From Prevotella sp. CAG:732 (lineage in GTDB: Bacteria > Bacteroidota > Bacteroidia > Bacteroidales > Bacteroidaceae): a stretch of 42,294 nucleotides of DNA. Position numbers and translations under genes: made by a program. Below the pieces are notes generated by a model. That model searched no databases, had not been told where the DNA came from, and saw only the letters and a program-made list of their open reading frames with translations. The stretch lies in the NCBI GenBank assembly GCA_000436035.1, contig FR893278.1:1-42294 (forward strand), in the 5' to 3' direction. Shown in pieces: positions 27,065-34,811 of the stretch (positions are counted from its first letter, which is position 1; each line of letters starts with the position of its first letter).

Positions 27065-29683
27065 ATGACATTAGAACAACTGATACGGCAGTTTGGGAAG
27101 TTGCCTGCTTCCCAAATCGCCGTCCAAGTAAATGACACTTTGGCTCATCATCAGAGCCTTATCATCACCGCCCCTCCTGGCGCAGGCAAATCCACCTTAC
27201 TCCCCCTCACCCTTTTGAAAGGTATGAAAACCAGAGGCAAGATTTTGATGCTGGAACCTCGCCGTATTGCCGCTCGACAGATAGCTGAGCGCATGGCAGA
27301 CATGTTGGGCGAGAAGGTGGGTGAAACAGTGGGCTATCGAGTGCGATTCGAGAGCAAGGTTTCTGAACGCACCCAAATAGAAGTGCTTACCGAGGGCATC
27401 CTCACAAGAATGCTAGTTGGCGATGCAACACTGGATGGCATCGACATGGTGATTTTCGATGAATTCCATGAGCGAAGCCTCCAGTCAGACTTAGCTTTCG
27501 CCCTCACCCGCCAAACACAGCTACTAATCCGTGACGACCTGCAACTCGTCATTATGTCGGCTACCATAAATGTGGAAGACATCAGCAAGGCAATACAAGC
27601 TCCCGTTATCGAGAGCAAAGGAAAGATGTATCCTGTGGAAGTGAAATATGCCCAAGAGACACCCGACCGTTTCCATATCACACAAGCAGTAGCGAGTGCC
27701 ATTGTCAGAGCCTATAGAGAACATGATGGCGACATCCTCGCCTTCTTGCCTGGACAAGCAGAAATCATAAGATGCGAGGAAATGCTGAAAGGGGCGTTTA
27801 CGACAGAATGGAATGATAACGTAGGTGCAAATCAGCCCATCACAACGAGCATTTATCCGTTATATGGCAATCTCCCACAAGAGCAGCAACGAGCAGCCAT
27901 CGCCCACTCTCGTAAGGGCGAACGAAAGATTGTCCTTGCCACGCCCATTGCAGAAACGTCTCTCACCATCGATGGCGTAAGAGTGGTCGTGGATTCTGGA
28001 CTTTGCCGTCAACTGGTCTATGAGGCGAGCACAGACCTCAGTCACTTGGAGACCGTAACTATCAGTCAAGACATGGCGACACAGCGTATGGGACGAGCTG
28101 GAAGACTCGCCGAAGGCACATGTTATCGCCTGTGGACCTTGGCATCCCAACATCAGATGCAAGAGCAACGCAAGCCTGAGATAGAAGAAGCCGACTTGTC
28201 ATCCTTGGCACTCGCCATTGCAGCCTTTGGTGAAAGCGATGTACTCTCACTCCCTTGGCTTACCCCTCCACCTACAGGGCACATCATGCAAGCTGTGAAA
28301 ACATTGAAAGCATTAGGTGCCATTTCACCACTCGATGAACTCTCAATCACTCCCCTCGGCAAAAAGATGGCACAAATGCCTTGTCACCCTCGTATTTCGA
28401 AAATGATTTTGAGCGCAGCATCAACCAGCGAGAAGAGTTTGGCTTGCGATATTGCAGCCCTCTTGGAAGAAAATGATCCATTAGCAGATAAAGAGGATTG
28501 CGACATGAGCCTACGTATCAGCTATCTCAGAAGCGAAAGAAAAAATAAGAATCTGGGCAAATGGGCTAGAATCGCACGAATTGCACAAGAATACCAAAGG
28601 ATGTGCCGAAAGAAAGAGAACACAGACCAGACGAAGAAAGCAATACGAGATTCCAAGGACGCTCATACCGATATAACTGCAGAGGATATTGGCAGACTAG
28701 TCGCCTATGCCTATCCGGAACGCATCGCCAAAGCTAGCGATAACCTCGGCAACTTTCGTTTGGCCAATGGTCAACTGGTACGAATCGACTCTACCGATGC
28801 CCTTTCTGCAAAAGAATGGATAGCCATCGCCTCGCTCCACACCATGAGCAACAGCAGCCAAACATCACTTCACGCTACAGGCAATGCCGGCAAAGTATTC
28901 CTCGCCGCACCCCTTGATGAGCAGACACTAGAAGAAATCGCCATTCCTCACCAACGTATCTCTTGGGACTCAAAGCTAGAGGGTGTAGTAATGCGAGAGG
29001 AGAGACGTATCGGCTTGCTTGTGCTCGACAGCAAACCGATGCACGACATCGACAAGGAGAAAATCAAGGCTATCGTCTGTGAGGCTGTGAAGAAAGACGG
29101 ATTGAGCCTACTCGACTGGAATAACGACGTGCAAAGGCTCCAACTGCGTGTGGCTAAAGTAAAGGAGTGGCATCCGGAGCTTGACATTCCCGACCTTTCA
29201 ACCGATTATCTCTTAAACACAGCTAGCGAATGGCTTCCATTCTATCTAGAGGAGAATGACAAAGTAAAGTCGAATGCCAATGAGTTAAAGAAGTTGCCAC
29301 TCCATGAGATGATTTGGAATATCCTACCCTACGATTTGCAACAATCCATTGAACATCTCGCACCTACACACATCCAAGTGCCTTCGGGTAGCAAGATTCG
29401 AGTGGATTATCGTCAAGGAGCCGACGCACCCATATTGAGTGTACGCCTACAAGAATGCTTCGGGATGCAGGAAACTCCTTGTGTGAACGATGGCAAACAA
29501 CCAGTATTGATGGAATTGCTATCCCCTGGTTTCAAACCCGTGCAGTTGACACAAGATCTTTCTAGTTTTTGGAAAGGTACTTACTTCGAGGTACGAAAAG
29601 AACTGAAGCGTCGCTATCCCAAGCATTTTTGGCCTGAGAATCCATTGGAGAGCATGGCGGTGAAGGGAGTAAAGAAAAAGTAA
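27065..29683 (+). CDS. hrpB: ATP-dependent helicase HrpB
   Basis: An 872-residue DExH helicase. Walker A is PPGAGKST (37-44), the DEFH box is at 132-135, then SATIN (motif III), ATPIAETSLTIDGV (motif V) and QRMGRAGRLAEGTCYRLW (motif VI). A helicase-associated domain and the HrpB-specific C-terminal region with PVLMELLSPGFKPVQLTQDLSSFWKGTYFEV and RYPKHFWPENP complete the family signature. Typical HrpB is about 810-830 residues. The role is poorly known; E. coli HrpB is an RNA helicase-like protein. Just after the stop is a GC-rich hairpin (29692-29720) without a T-tract. Confidence 0.92.
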   Translation: MTLEQLIRQFGKLPASQIAVQVNDTLAHHQSLIITAPPGAGKSTLLPLTLLKGMKTRGKILMLEPRRIAARQIAERMADMLGEKVGETVGYRVRFESKVSERTQIEVLTEGILTRMLVGDATLDGIDMVIFDEFHERSLQSDLAFALTRQTQLLIRDDLQLVIMSATINVEDISKAIQAPVIESKGKMYPVEVKYAQETPDRFHITQAVASAIVRAYREHDGDILAFLPGQAEIIRCEEMLKGAFTTEWNDNVGANQPITTSIYPLYGNLPQEQQRAAIAHSRKGERKIVLATPIAETSLTIDGVRVVVDSGLCRQLVYEASTDLSHLETVTISQDMATQRMGRAGRLAEGTCYRLWTLASQHQMQEQRKPEIEEADLSSLALAIAAFGESDVLSLPWLTPPPTGHIMQAVKTLKALGAISPLDELSITPLGKKMAQMPCHPRISKMILSAASTSEKSLACDIAALLEENDPLADKEDCDMSLRISYLRSERKNKNLGKWARIARIAQEYQRMCRKKENTDQTKKAIRDSKDAHTDITAEDIGRLVAYAYPERIAKASDNLGNFRLANGQLVRIDSTDALSAKEWIAIASLHTMSNSSQTSLHATGNAGKVFLAAPLDEQTLEEIAIPHQRISWDSKLEGVVMREERRIGLLVLDSKPMHDIDKEKIKAIVCEAVKKDGLSLLDWNNDVQRLQLRVAKVKEWHPELDIPDLSTDYLLNTASEWLPFYLEENDKVKSNANELKKLPLHEMIWNILPYDLQQSIEHLAPTHIQVPSGSKIRVDYRQGADAPILSVRLQECFGMQETPCVNDGKQPVLMELLSPGFKPVQLTQDLSSFWKGTYFEVRKELKRRYPKHFWPENPLESMAVKGVKKK

Positions 29684-29691
29684 CAACAACT

Positions 29692-29720
29692 CCGCTATGA
29701 GCCTATTGGTCTCATAGCGG
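29692..29720 (+). other. Hairpin after hrpB
   Basis: CCGCTATGAG (29692-29701) pairs perfectly with CTCATAGCGG (29711-29720) around a 9-nt loop, but A residues follow on the plus strand. It could protect the mRNA 3' end or act in Rho-dependent termination. Confidence 0.6.
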
Positions 29721-29722
29721 AC

Positions 29723-29755
29723 AAAAAAAATAGAGCTTGTTTCACAACAAGCTCT
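29723..29755 (-). terminator. Rho-independent terminator, minus strand
   Basis: On the minus strand AGAGCTTGTT, loop GTGA, AACAAGCTCT, then ATTTTTTTT. It is perfectly matched. It would end either the porin gene transcript or the candidate small RNA. Confidence 0.85.
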
Positions 29756-29836
29756 ACCTACATACTTACTAAAACTAAATTAACCACTAAAAAAACTAAT
29801 ATTTTCAATATTGCGTTAACAATATCTTTTTCTAAA
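29723..29836 (-). ncRNA. Candidate small RNA of about 114 nt
   Basis: A two-box minus-strand promoter (29874-29843) predicts a start near 29836, and the perfect terminator ends near 29723. The interval does not overlap any gene. Its 5' part can fold into a stem (29808-29813 with 29820-29825). It also contains a short open frame starting at TTG (29808) that would encode MKILVFLVVNLVLVSM and stop at 29758, but a T-rich strand readily gives hydrophobic frames, so this may be chance. Confidence 0.4.
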
Positions 29837-29842
29837 CAGTTG

Positions 29843-29874
29843 CAAAGTTATAGTAAATTTTCGAAACCACCAAA
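29843..29874 (-). promoter_or_regulatory. Orphan two-box promoter, minus strand
   Basis: TTTG (29874-29871) and TAACTTTG (29850-29843) with a 20-bp spacer. It lies downstream of the porin stop and points to the terminator at 29755, so it does not serve a known gene. An inverted repeat TTTTCTGTA/TACAGAAAA (29876-29899) abuts the -33 box. Confidence 0.55.
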
Positions 29875-29914
29875 TTTTTCTGTACTTTTTTACAGAAAAT
29901 AGTGAAAATAATTA

Positions 29915-31522
29915 CTAAAACTTGTAAGAGAGAGTCATTAAGAGCTGATGACGATTGTTTTTTACCTCTGTTACAGGGGCTACGCAATTCATCTCCTCAA
30001 AAGATTGGAATGGATAGAAGTCTCCCTTCTGAGCACTATACTGATATGCAACATCAAATCCCCATCCTTGATAGTTGAATCCCAAACCTGCAGTGATGCG
30101 GTTGGTCGCTTTCCAGTTTGTATAGTCAGAAGAAGTAGAGGCATAGACACCATTGCTATCAAAGGTCTGATCTCTGAATGCATCATTTTTGTACATCGGA
30201 GAAACATAGTTATATCCCAAGCGAATTGCAAGCATGTCTATTGGCTTGTATTCTGCACCAACTTTGAATGTACTGACACCCTTCAAGTTTAGACGAGTAT
30301 CATGATTCATTGCTTCGTCACTAGTACTTGTCTCATATCCTGCACCATCCCAATAATCATAGTAAGTACCCGTCTTTTCTCGATTGTCCATATGATCATA
30401 CCAAGCATACTCATAAGTTGCACCCAAAGCAAGAGATTTGCCAACTGTATGTCCCATACTTACACCAACTTTCCATGGTGTATTTAAGCGGAAATCATAA
30501 TCTACAGACTGTCCTCTATCTCCTTTGGTATAGCATGGAGCTTGCGTCCCATCGGTTTCTTGATACGTTGCTGGTTCATTGTCACCATAAATAGATATAT
30601 CATTATCACCTTTGAGTGTGAGATCATAGAATATCGGACTGTTCACGTAAGCACCTATTCTGAAAGGTGAATCTGCAACTGGACGGAATATCAAACCTGC
30701 TTTGACATCATATCCTGTACCAGAAATTCTTAGCTGTTCATGTGAATCTGCTATGTTGCCATCAGCAAGATCCTCGCTATACAATGAATTACTATTGTAA
30801 TGAACATCATGTATTCCTATAGTCAAACCGAGCCAAACACGATTATTCAAGCTACCACTGATATTAAAGTCATAAGTACCTATATAACCATGTTGGTACT
30901 GACCAAATAAAAAGTCTTGAGCTTCTGCATATGCTAACCCTCCAGTTGTTGGTACGTTAAAGAGGCCAGACTGATAATTTCCTTGATTGTTATTGTAACC
31001 ACCATAATTTGCATCAACCGCAGTCCATCCTGCATACTCTTTGTTGTTTTTAGCTGCGGTCAATTTATTCTGAGACACATTTTTCAATGAATTAGCTGCA
31101 TTTAGAATTTGACCAAAATCTGCACTTTTGTGATAGTTAAATGCCAAGTTCAGATAGCTGCTACGACCGCGAGTTGGCGACCAGACTATACCAACCTGGT
31201 CAAATGTAACATGTGACTTTTCACCATTGAAGTTGATGGTCTGATTATTATAACGAGTGAATTTTTCAGCGTCAGTTTGAGCCATAACACCGGCCGACAT
31301 ACTCACTTGATTTTTACGAAATAGTCCAATACCAGCTGGGTTCGTACTAATCGTCGAAATGTCAGCACCCAAAGCCTCCATAGCTCCACCCATACCTACA
31401 TAACGAGCAGTTCCTGTAAGTTGAGGTGCGGTCAACTTTGCATCTTGGTAAGTTTCTTGCGCTGCTGCTGCCATACTAGTCATTAGTAAACTAGCGAAAA
31501 GTATATGCTTCATATTGTTCAT
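29915..31522 (-). CDS. FadL/OmpP1-type outer-membrane transport protein
   Basis: A 535-residue exported barrel. The signal peptide ends at AAAAQ (about residue 22); Met4 is an alternative start. The mature N-terminus TARYVGMGGAMEALGADISTISTNPAGIGLFRKNQVSMS is characteristic of the OmpP1/FadL/TodX family, where the N-terminal NPA segment forms the plug or hatch. The chain then runs through alternating beta strands and ends in YKF, an outer-membrane assembly signal. Members move hydrophobic compounds; Bacteroidetes examples are often named hemin receptor without proof. Its gene lies 82 bp downstream of the Tyr/Trp-rich protein gene on the same strand, so they are likely co-transcribed. Confidence 0.85.
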   Translation of the reverse strand: MNNMKHILFASLLMTSMAAAAQETYQDAKLTAPQLTGTARYVGMGGAMEALGADISTISTNPAGIGLFRKNQVSMSAGVMAQTDAEKFTRYNNQTINFNGEKSHVTFDQVGIVWSPTRGRSSYLNLAFNYHKSADFGQILNAANSLKNVSQNKLTAAKNNKEYAGWTAVDANYGGYNNNQGNYQSGLFNVPTTGGLAYAEAQDFLFGQYQHGYIGTYDFNISGSLNNRVWLGLTIGIHDVHYNSNSLYSEDLADGNIADSHEQLRISGTGYDVKAGLIFRPVADSPFRIGAYVNSPIFYDLTLKGDNDISIYGDNEPATYQETDGTQAPCYTKGDRGQSVDYDFRLNTPWKVGVSMGHTVGKSLALGATYEYAWYDHMDNREKTGTYYDYWDGAGYETSTSDEAMNHDTRLNLKGVSTFKVGAEYKPIDMLAIRLGYNYVSPMYKNDAFRDQTFDSNGVYASTSSDYTNWKATNRITAGLGFNYQGWGFDVAYQYSAQKGDFYPFQSFEEMNCVAPVTEVKNNRHQLLMTLSYKF

Positions 31523-31604
31523 AATTTATCTAAACTTTAAATCTATTCAAAATCCGAAGAAAACATATTTTTTCTAACCTATAGTAATCATTCTAGACCA
31601 GTTT

Positions 31605-32609
31605 TTATCTTCTACCTCCAAAGCTACCTCCTGAATGACCGCCACCACCACTAAAGCTGCCGCCACCAGAACGTCCTCCGCCAAAGCTTCCTCCGCCGAA
31701 ACTTCCTCCGCCGAAACTTCCTCCACCATTGTTAAAGTTTCCTCCATTGCCGAAGCTGGAGTTACTGCGAGTGCCCCACGAGGAGTTATTGCTGCTATTA
31801 TTGTTGCCCTGACGCTGTCCAAAACTACGATTAGAATTACTACGACGTGAATATGTGTTGGAATTGTTTCCACTCACACCATAACGATGGTTAGAGCCAT
31901 CTATTCTTCCTGGATTGTTATAGCGCTTGTTGCCAGCAAATCCTCCATAGCTTACGTGTCCTACCATCGGTCCTCCCCAATACCAAGGGCTATAATAACC
32001 ACCCCATCCATAATACCAAGGGTCGTACCAACCATAGTAGCCTGCATAGCCATAGTACCAAGGATCGTAGAATGGATCAAACCAAGGGTCGTACCATCCA
32101 GCATAATAGCCATAACGCCAAGGATTTCTCCATCCCCAGTAGCCACTACGCCAATAGTATGGACCTACACCATAATAATCATAGAACCAAGGATTGTAGT
32201 AGCCATCCCAACGGCTCAGGTCACGAGTATATTCGAAATCCTCATCCTGGTTGATGTACTTCTTGGCGAAAGCTGCATCATCATAGATAGAATCAGGTTT
32301 CACACCCTTGTCGAGACGGAAAGAGATGATGTCGTTGCCCAGGGAATCCGTTGTGATACCCTGATAGTGACTGAGGATACGGCCATTGCGATTGTACTCA
32401 TCAACAGATCGAGGGCTACCCGACCAATATATTGCATAGATACTATCACGGCGAGCACGTTGCTGGTTGTAAGCCTTGATTCTCTGCTCACGCAAGGCTG
32501 CTTCCTTCTTGGCCTCTTGTTTCGGATTGAAATAGAGGTCATCGTCCTGTGCCATTGACACCAATGGCAACGCTGCCCAAAGGACTGTACAAAGAACTAA
32601 CTTTTTCAT
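31605..32609 (-). CDS. Exported Tyr/Trp-rich, Gly-Ser-Phe repeat protein
   Basis: A 334-residue exported protein of unknown function. The signal peptide is residues 1-20 (ending SMA). Residues 28-55 are charged and probably helical (Lys/Arg/Glu/Gln). About 56-130 is an ordinary globular-looking stretch. Residues 134-212 are dominated by Tyr (24) and Trp (14), with Gly, Pro and Asp, in motifs such as YDPWYYGYAGYYGWYDPWYY. Residues 240-285 are Asn/Ser/Arg-rich, and 294-334 are GGGSF-type repeats. The composition suggests a disordered, adhesive or self-assembling surface protein. A long leader precedes it (promoter at 32733-32763), and the porin gene follows. Confidence 0.75.
   Translation of the reverse strand: MKKLVLCTVLWAALPLVSMAQDDDLYFNPKQEAKKEAALREQRIKAYNQQRARRDSIYAIYWSGSPRSVDEYNRNGRILSHYQGITTDSLGNDIISFRLDKGVKPDSIYDDAAFAKKYINQDEDFEYTRDLSRWDGYYNPWFYDYYGVGPYYWRSGYWGWRNPWRYGYYAGWYDPWFDPFYDPWYYGYAGYYGWYDPWYYGWGGYYSPWYWGGPMVGHVSYGGFAGNKRYNNPGRIDGSNHRYGVSGNNSNTYSRRSNSNRSFGQRQGNNNSSNNSSWGTRSNSSFGNGGNFNNGGGSFGGGSFGGGSFGGGRSGGGSFSGGGGHSGGSFGGRR
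31678..31725 (-). repeat. 15-bp tandem repeats encoding GGGSF
   Basis: Three consecutive 15-bp units, read on the plus strand as CCAAAGCTTCCTCCG, CCGAAACTTCCTCCG and CCGAAACTTCCTCCA, encode the GGGSF repeats in the C-terminal tail of the Tyr/Trp-rich protein. Confidence 0.85.
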
Positions 32610-32732
32610 TATATTGCTCCTTTTCTTTTAATTTTTTTCAGATGTTGATTCCTGAATGTGCTAGTCAGCCATCCCATATCATGAGAAGAGCATTTTTTAG
32701 CCTCATTCGTCACTCTTAAAATCATCTGAGTG

Positions 32733-32763
32733 CAAAATTATTGCTTATTCTTATGCAAAATTA
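32733..32763 (-). promoter_or_regulatory. Two copies of TAATTTTGCA upstream of the Tyr/Trp-rich gene
   Basis: On the minus strand TAATTTTG occurs at 32763-32756 and at 32740-32733, both followed by CA, 23 bp apart. Either can be a -7 box. The first start would leave a leader of about 115 nt. Confidence 0.5.
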
Positions 32764-32805
32764 AAGAAAAACCCTAAATAATGGTAGGTTTTTCCCTATT
32801 TTTTA

Positions 32806-32813
32806 TAAATTTG
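32806..32813 (+). promoter_or_regulatory. -7 box of prmA
   Basis: TAAATTTG followed by CAG, 40 bp upstream of the prmA start. No clear -33 box. Confidence 0.5.
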
Positions 32814-32853
32814 CAGTGTTTTTTAGACAATAACAAGAAATCAAGAGCAAGAT

Positions 32854-33723
32854 ATGAAATATTTAGTAGCCAAATTTAAGATAGCAACGAGCGAAGACTT
32901 GTTGCAAGTGTGCAAGGACCTCTTGGCAGATAGTGCCGCAGAGGCAGGTTTCGAATCCTTCGAGGAAACTCAGGAAGGACTGGAGGCGTATGTGCAGAAA
33001 GAATTGTTTGACAAGGATGCCCTCGATGCTTCCATCGCCGATTTTCCTATCGAGGGAACCGACATCTCCTACACCATCGAAGATGCTGAGGACAAAGACT
33101 GGAATGAAGAATGGGAAGAGCAAGGTTTCGACCCGATCTGCGTGGATGACCAAGTACTCATCTATGATGCCAAACATCCAGAGCTCCACCCGACCACATC
33201 ACCCGACCACATCGAAATTGGCATTGAGGCGAAGTTGGCTTTTGGAACTGGCAATCACGAGACCACTCGAATGATCGTCTCCACCTTATTAAATATGAAC
33301 CTTTATAAGATGAGAGTTTTGGATTGCGGATGCGGAACTGGCATTCTCGGACTCGTTGCCTCCAAACTAGGGGCGAGCGAAGTGGTAGGTTATGACATCG
33401 ATGAATGGAGCGTGGAAAATGCCAAGCATAATGCCCAACTCAATGGCGTAGATAACTTGGAAGTCTATTTCGGCAACGCATCGGTCATCAACCATATCAG
33501 CGGTGTGTTTGACGTAGTTCTCGCCAACATCAATCGCAACATCCTGATAGAAGACATGAAGTCGTTCCGTGGTGTACTCAACGAAGGTGGCTACATGATA
33601 CTCAGCGGTTTCTATGAGGAAGACATTCCTGTCCTACTAGAAAAGGCAAAGGAATTCGGACTATACGAGTCTGGACGAAGAACAGACAACAACTGGGCTT
33701 GCCTCGTTTTGAAAAATAAATAA
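32854..33723 (+). CDS. prmA: Ribosomal protein L11 methyltransferase
   Basis: A 289-residue SAM-dependent methyltransferase that trimethylates ribosomal protein L11. The N-terminal domain (about 1-90) is the L11-recognition part, followed by the conserved EIGIEAKLAFGTGNHETTRM (about 127-146). The SAM loop is VLDCGCGTGILGL (about 152-164), the acidic YDIDEWSVENA follows, and the NPPY-like catalytic segment is VLANINRNILIEDM. The length is typical. It is monocistronic, with its own promoter and a strong bidirectional terminator downstream. Confidence 0.93.
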   Translation: MKYLVAKFKIATSEDLLQVCKDLLADSAAEAGFESFEETQEGLEAYVQKELFDKDALDASIADFPIEGTDISYTIEDAEDKDWNEEWEEQGFDPICVDDQVLIYDAKHPELHPTTSPDHIEIGIEAKLAFGTGNHETTRMIVSTLLNMNLYKMRVLDCGCGTGILGLVASKLGASEVVGYDIDEWSVENAKHNAQLNGVDNLEVYFGNASVINHISGVFDVVLANINRNILIEDMKSFRGVLNEGGYMILSGFYEEDIPVLLEKAKEFGLYESGRRTDNNWACLVLKNK

Positions 33724-33733
33724 AAAGACAGCA

Positions 33734-33804
33734 TTTCTAGAAAAGATAATTTTTCTAGAGAAAAGATATAGTTCTGAGTAAGACAACATTTCTAGAGAAA
33801 GATA
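33734..33804 (+). repeat. Three copies of TTTCTAGAGAAAAGATA
   Basis: Copies at 33734-33748, 33752-33768 and 33789-33804 differ by one or two bases. The core TTTCTAGAGAAA is a near-palindrome. They lie between prmA and the terminator. Confidence 0.75.
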
Positions 33805-33821
33805 CGTTTTTACAGAAAAAC

Positions 33822-33855
33822 AAAAAAGGCTAGCCCAATCAAGCTAGCCTTTTTT
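33822..33855. terminator. Bidirectional terminator between prmA and the GH25 gene
   Basis: AAAAAAGGCTAGC (33822-33834) pairs with GCTAGCCTTTTTT (33843-33855) around an 8-nt loop, with A- and T-tracts on both sides. Confidence 0.9.
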
Positions 33856-33870
33856 GTGTCGAAGCCCACA

Positions 33871-34794
33871 TTACTCTTCACTATCCTCATCCTCAGCGTC
33901 AAGGAGAGATTCCCCTTTGGAGCCGATACACAATTTGCGAAGGTCATAGAAACTTCCATTATAGATATTGAAATCGACATACCCTTTGATACCTGGCAAT
34001 TTGCCGGCATCAGTATGTTGCCAAAACTTCCATTTTCCTTGGTATTGCACCTTATCTACATAATAGTGGGCTATCCAATAAGGATAGTCGTCAAAGACGG
34101 GCGCACTAAGATATTTCTCCTTAAACTTGTAATACGTATAGATGATAGGCTTGGCATGATACTTATCCTCTACGATATGCAGCCATGTCAAGACATCCCT
34201 TTGAAAATCATCCACACTCTTGTCGGCTGGCTTATGCTCAATATCCAACACTGGAGGCAAGTCGCCTTCCGTTAGATGTACCTTGTCCAAGAAATAATAA
34301 GCTTGTTCACGAGCCGAAGACTTATTGCTCCAGAAGTGATAGACACCACGGATGAAACCATAGTCGCGTACTTGATTGAAATTTTCTCTGAAATGATCAT
34401 CAAGACGCGATGCACCCTCGGTACTCTTGATGATGACAAAACGCACGGGACATCCCTCTATCATAGCGTTCTTGAGCTGTTCCCAGTCTATTTCTCCCTG
34501 ATAATGCGAGATGTCAATGCCATGAATCTCATACCCCTCAGGGTATTCGGCGTCACCATACAAAGCTCTCCACCTGAAACCGGTAGGACTGACGAAGAAA
34601 TAATAAAAAGCCCAAATATAGACAAGGATGATGGCTATACCGCCTATCCACCAAGCCCATCGCGGATAACGATGCATGAATTTGGGCAAAAAAGAAGACG
34701 AACGTCTTCTGCCACGTCCCCCACCACGCCGAGTTGTATTCTTTCTCGACATGGAAGTTTTTTTCTGTGTAGAAGTCGTTCGTCTTGTTGACAT
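33871..34794 (-). CDS. GH25 lysozyme-like muramidase, membrane-anchored
   Basis: A 307-residue protein with a very basic cytoplasmic N-terminus (residues 1-46, rich in Arg, Lys, Ser and Gly) and one transmembrane helix (about 48-68), then a glycoside hydrolase family 25 domain (about 88-290). Catalytic-site motifs are HGIDISHYQG (Asp94) and PVLDIEH (Asp184, Glu186); VYHFWS and FWQHTD complete the fold. It should cleave beta-1,4 bonds of peptidoglycan in the periplasm, in wall remodelling rather than phage lysis, since no phage genes surround it. Its start is 17 bp downstream of the PPi-PFK stop, so the two are co-transcribed. The acidic tail (DAEDEDSEE) is unusual. Confidence 0.88.
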   Translation of the reverse strand: MSTRRTTSTQKKTSMSRKNTTRRGGGRGRRRSSSFLPKFMHRYPRWAWWIGGIAIILVYIWAFYYFFVSPTGFRWRALYGDAEYPEGYEIHGIDISHYQGEIDWEQLKNAMIEGCPVRFVIIKSTEGASRLDDHFRENFNQVRDYGFIRGVYHFWSNKSSAREQAYYFLDKVHLTEGDLPPVLDIEHKPADKSVDDFQRDVLTWLHIVEDKYHAKPIIYTYYKFKEKYLSAPVFDDYPYWIAHYYVDKVQYQGKWKFWQHTDAGKLPGIKGYVDFNIYNGSFYDLRKLCIGSKGESLLDAEDEDSEE

Positions 34795-34811
34795 ATAGTA
34801 TTTATACTAAA

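Noticed and set aside
29758..29808. 16-codon hydrophobic frame as a confident gene
   Set aside because: A T-rich strand gives such frames by chance; kept only as a possibility within the small RNA candidate.
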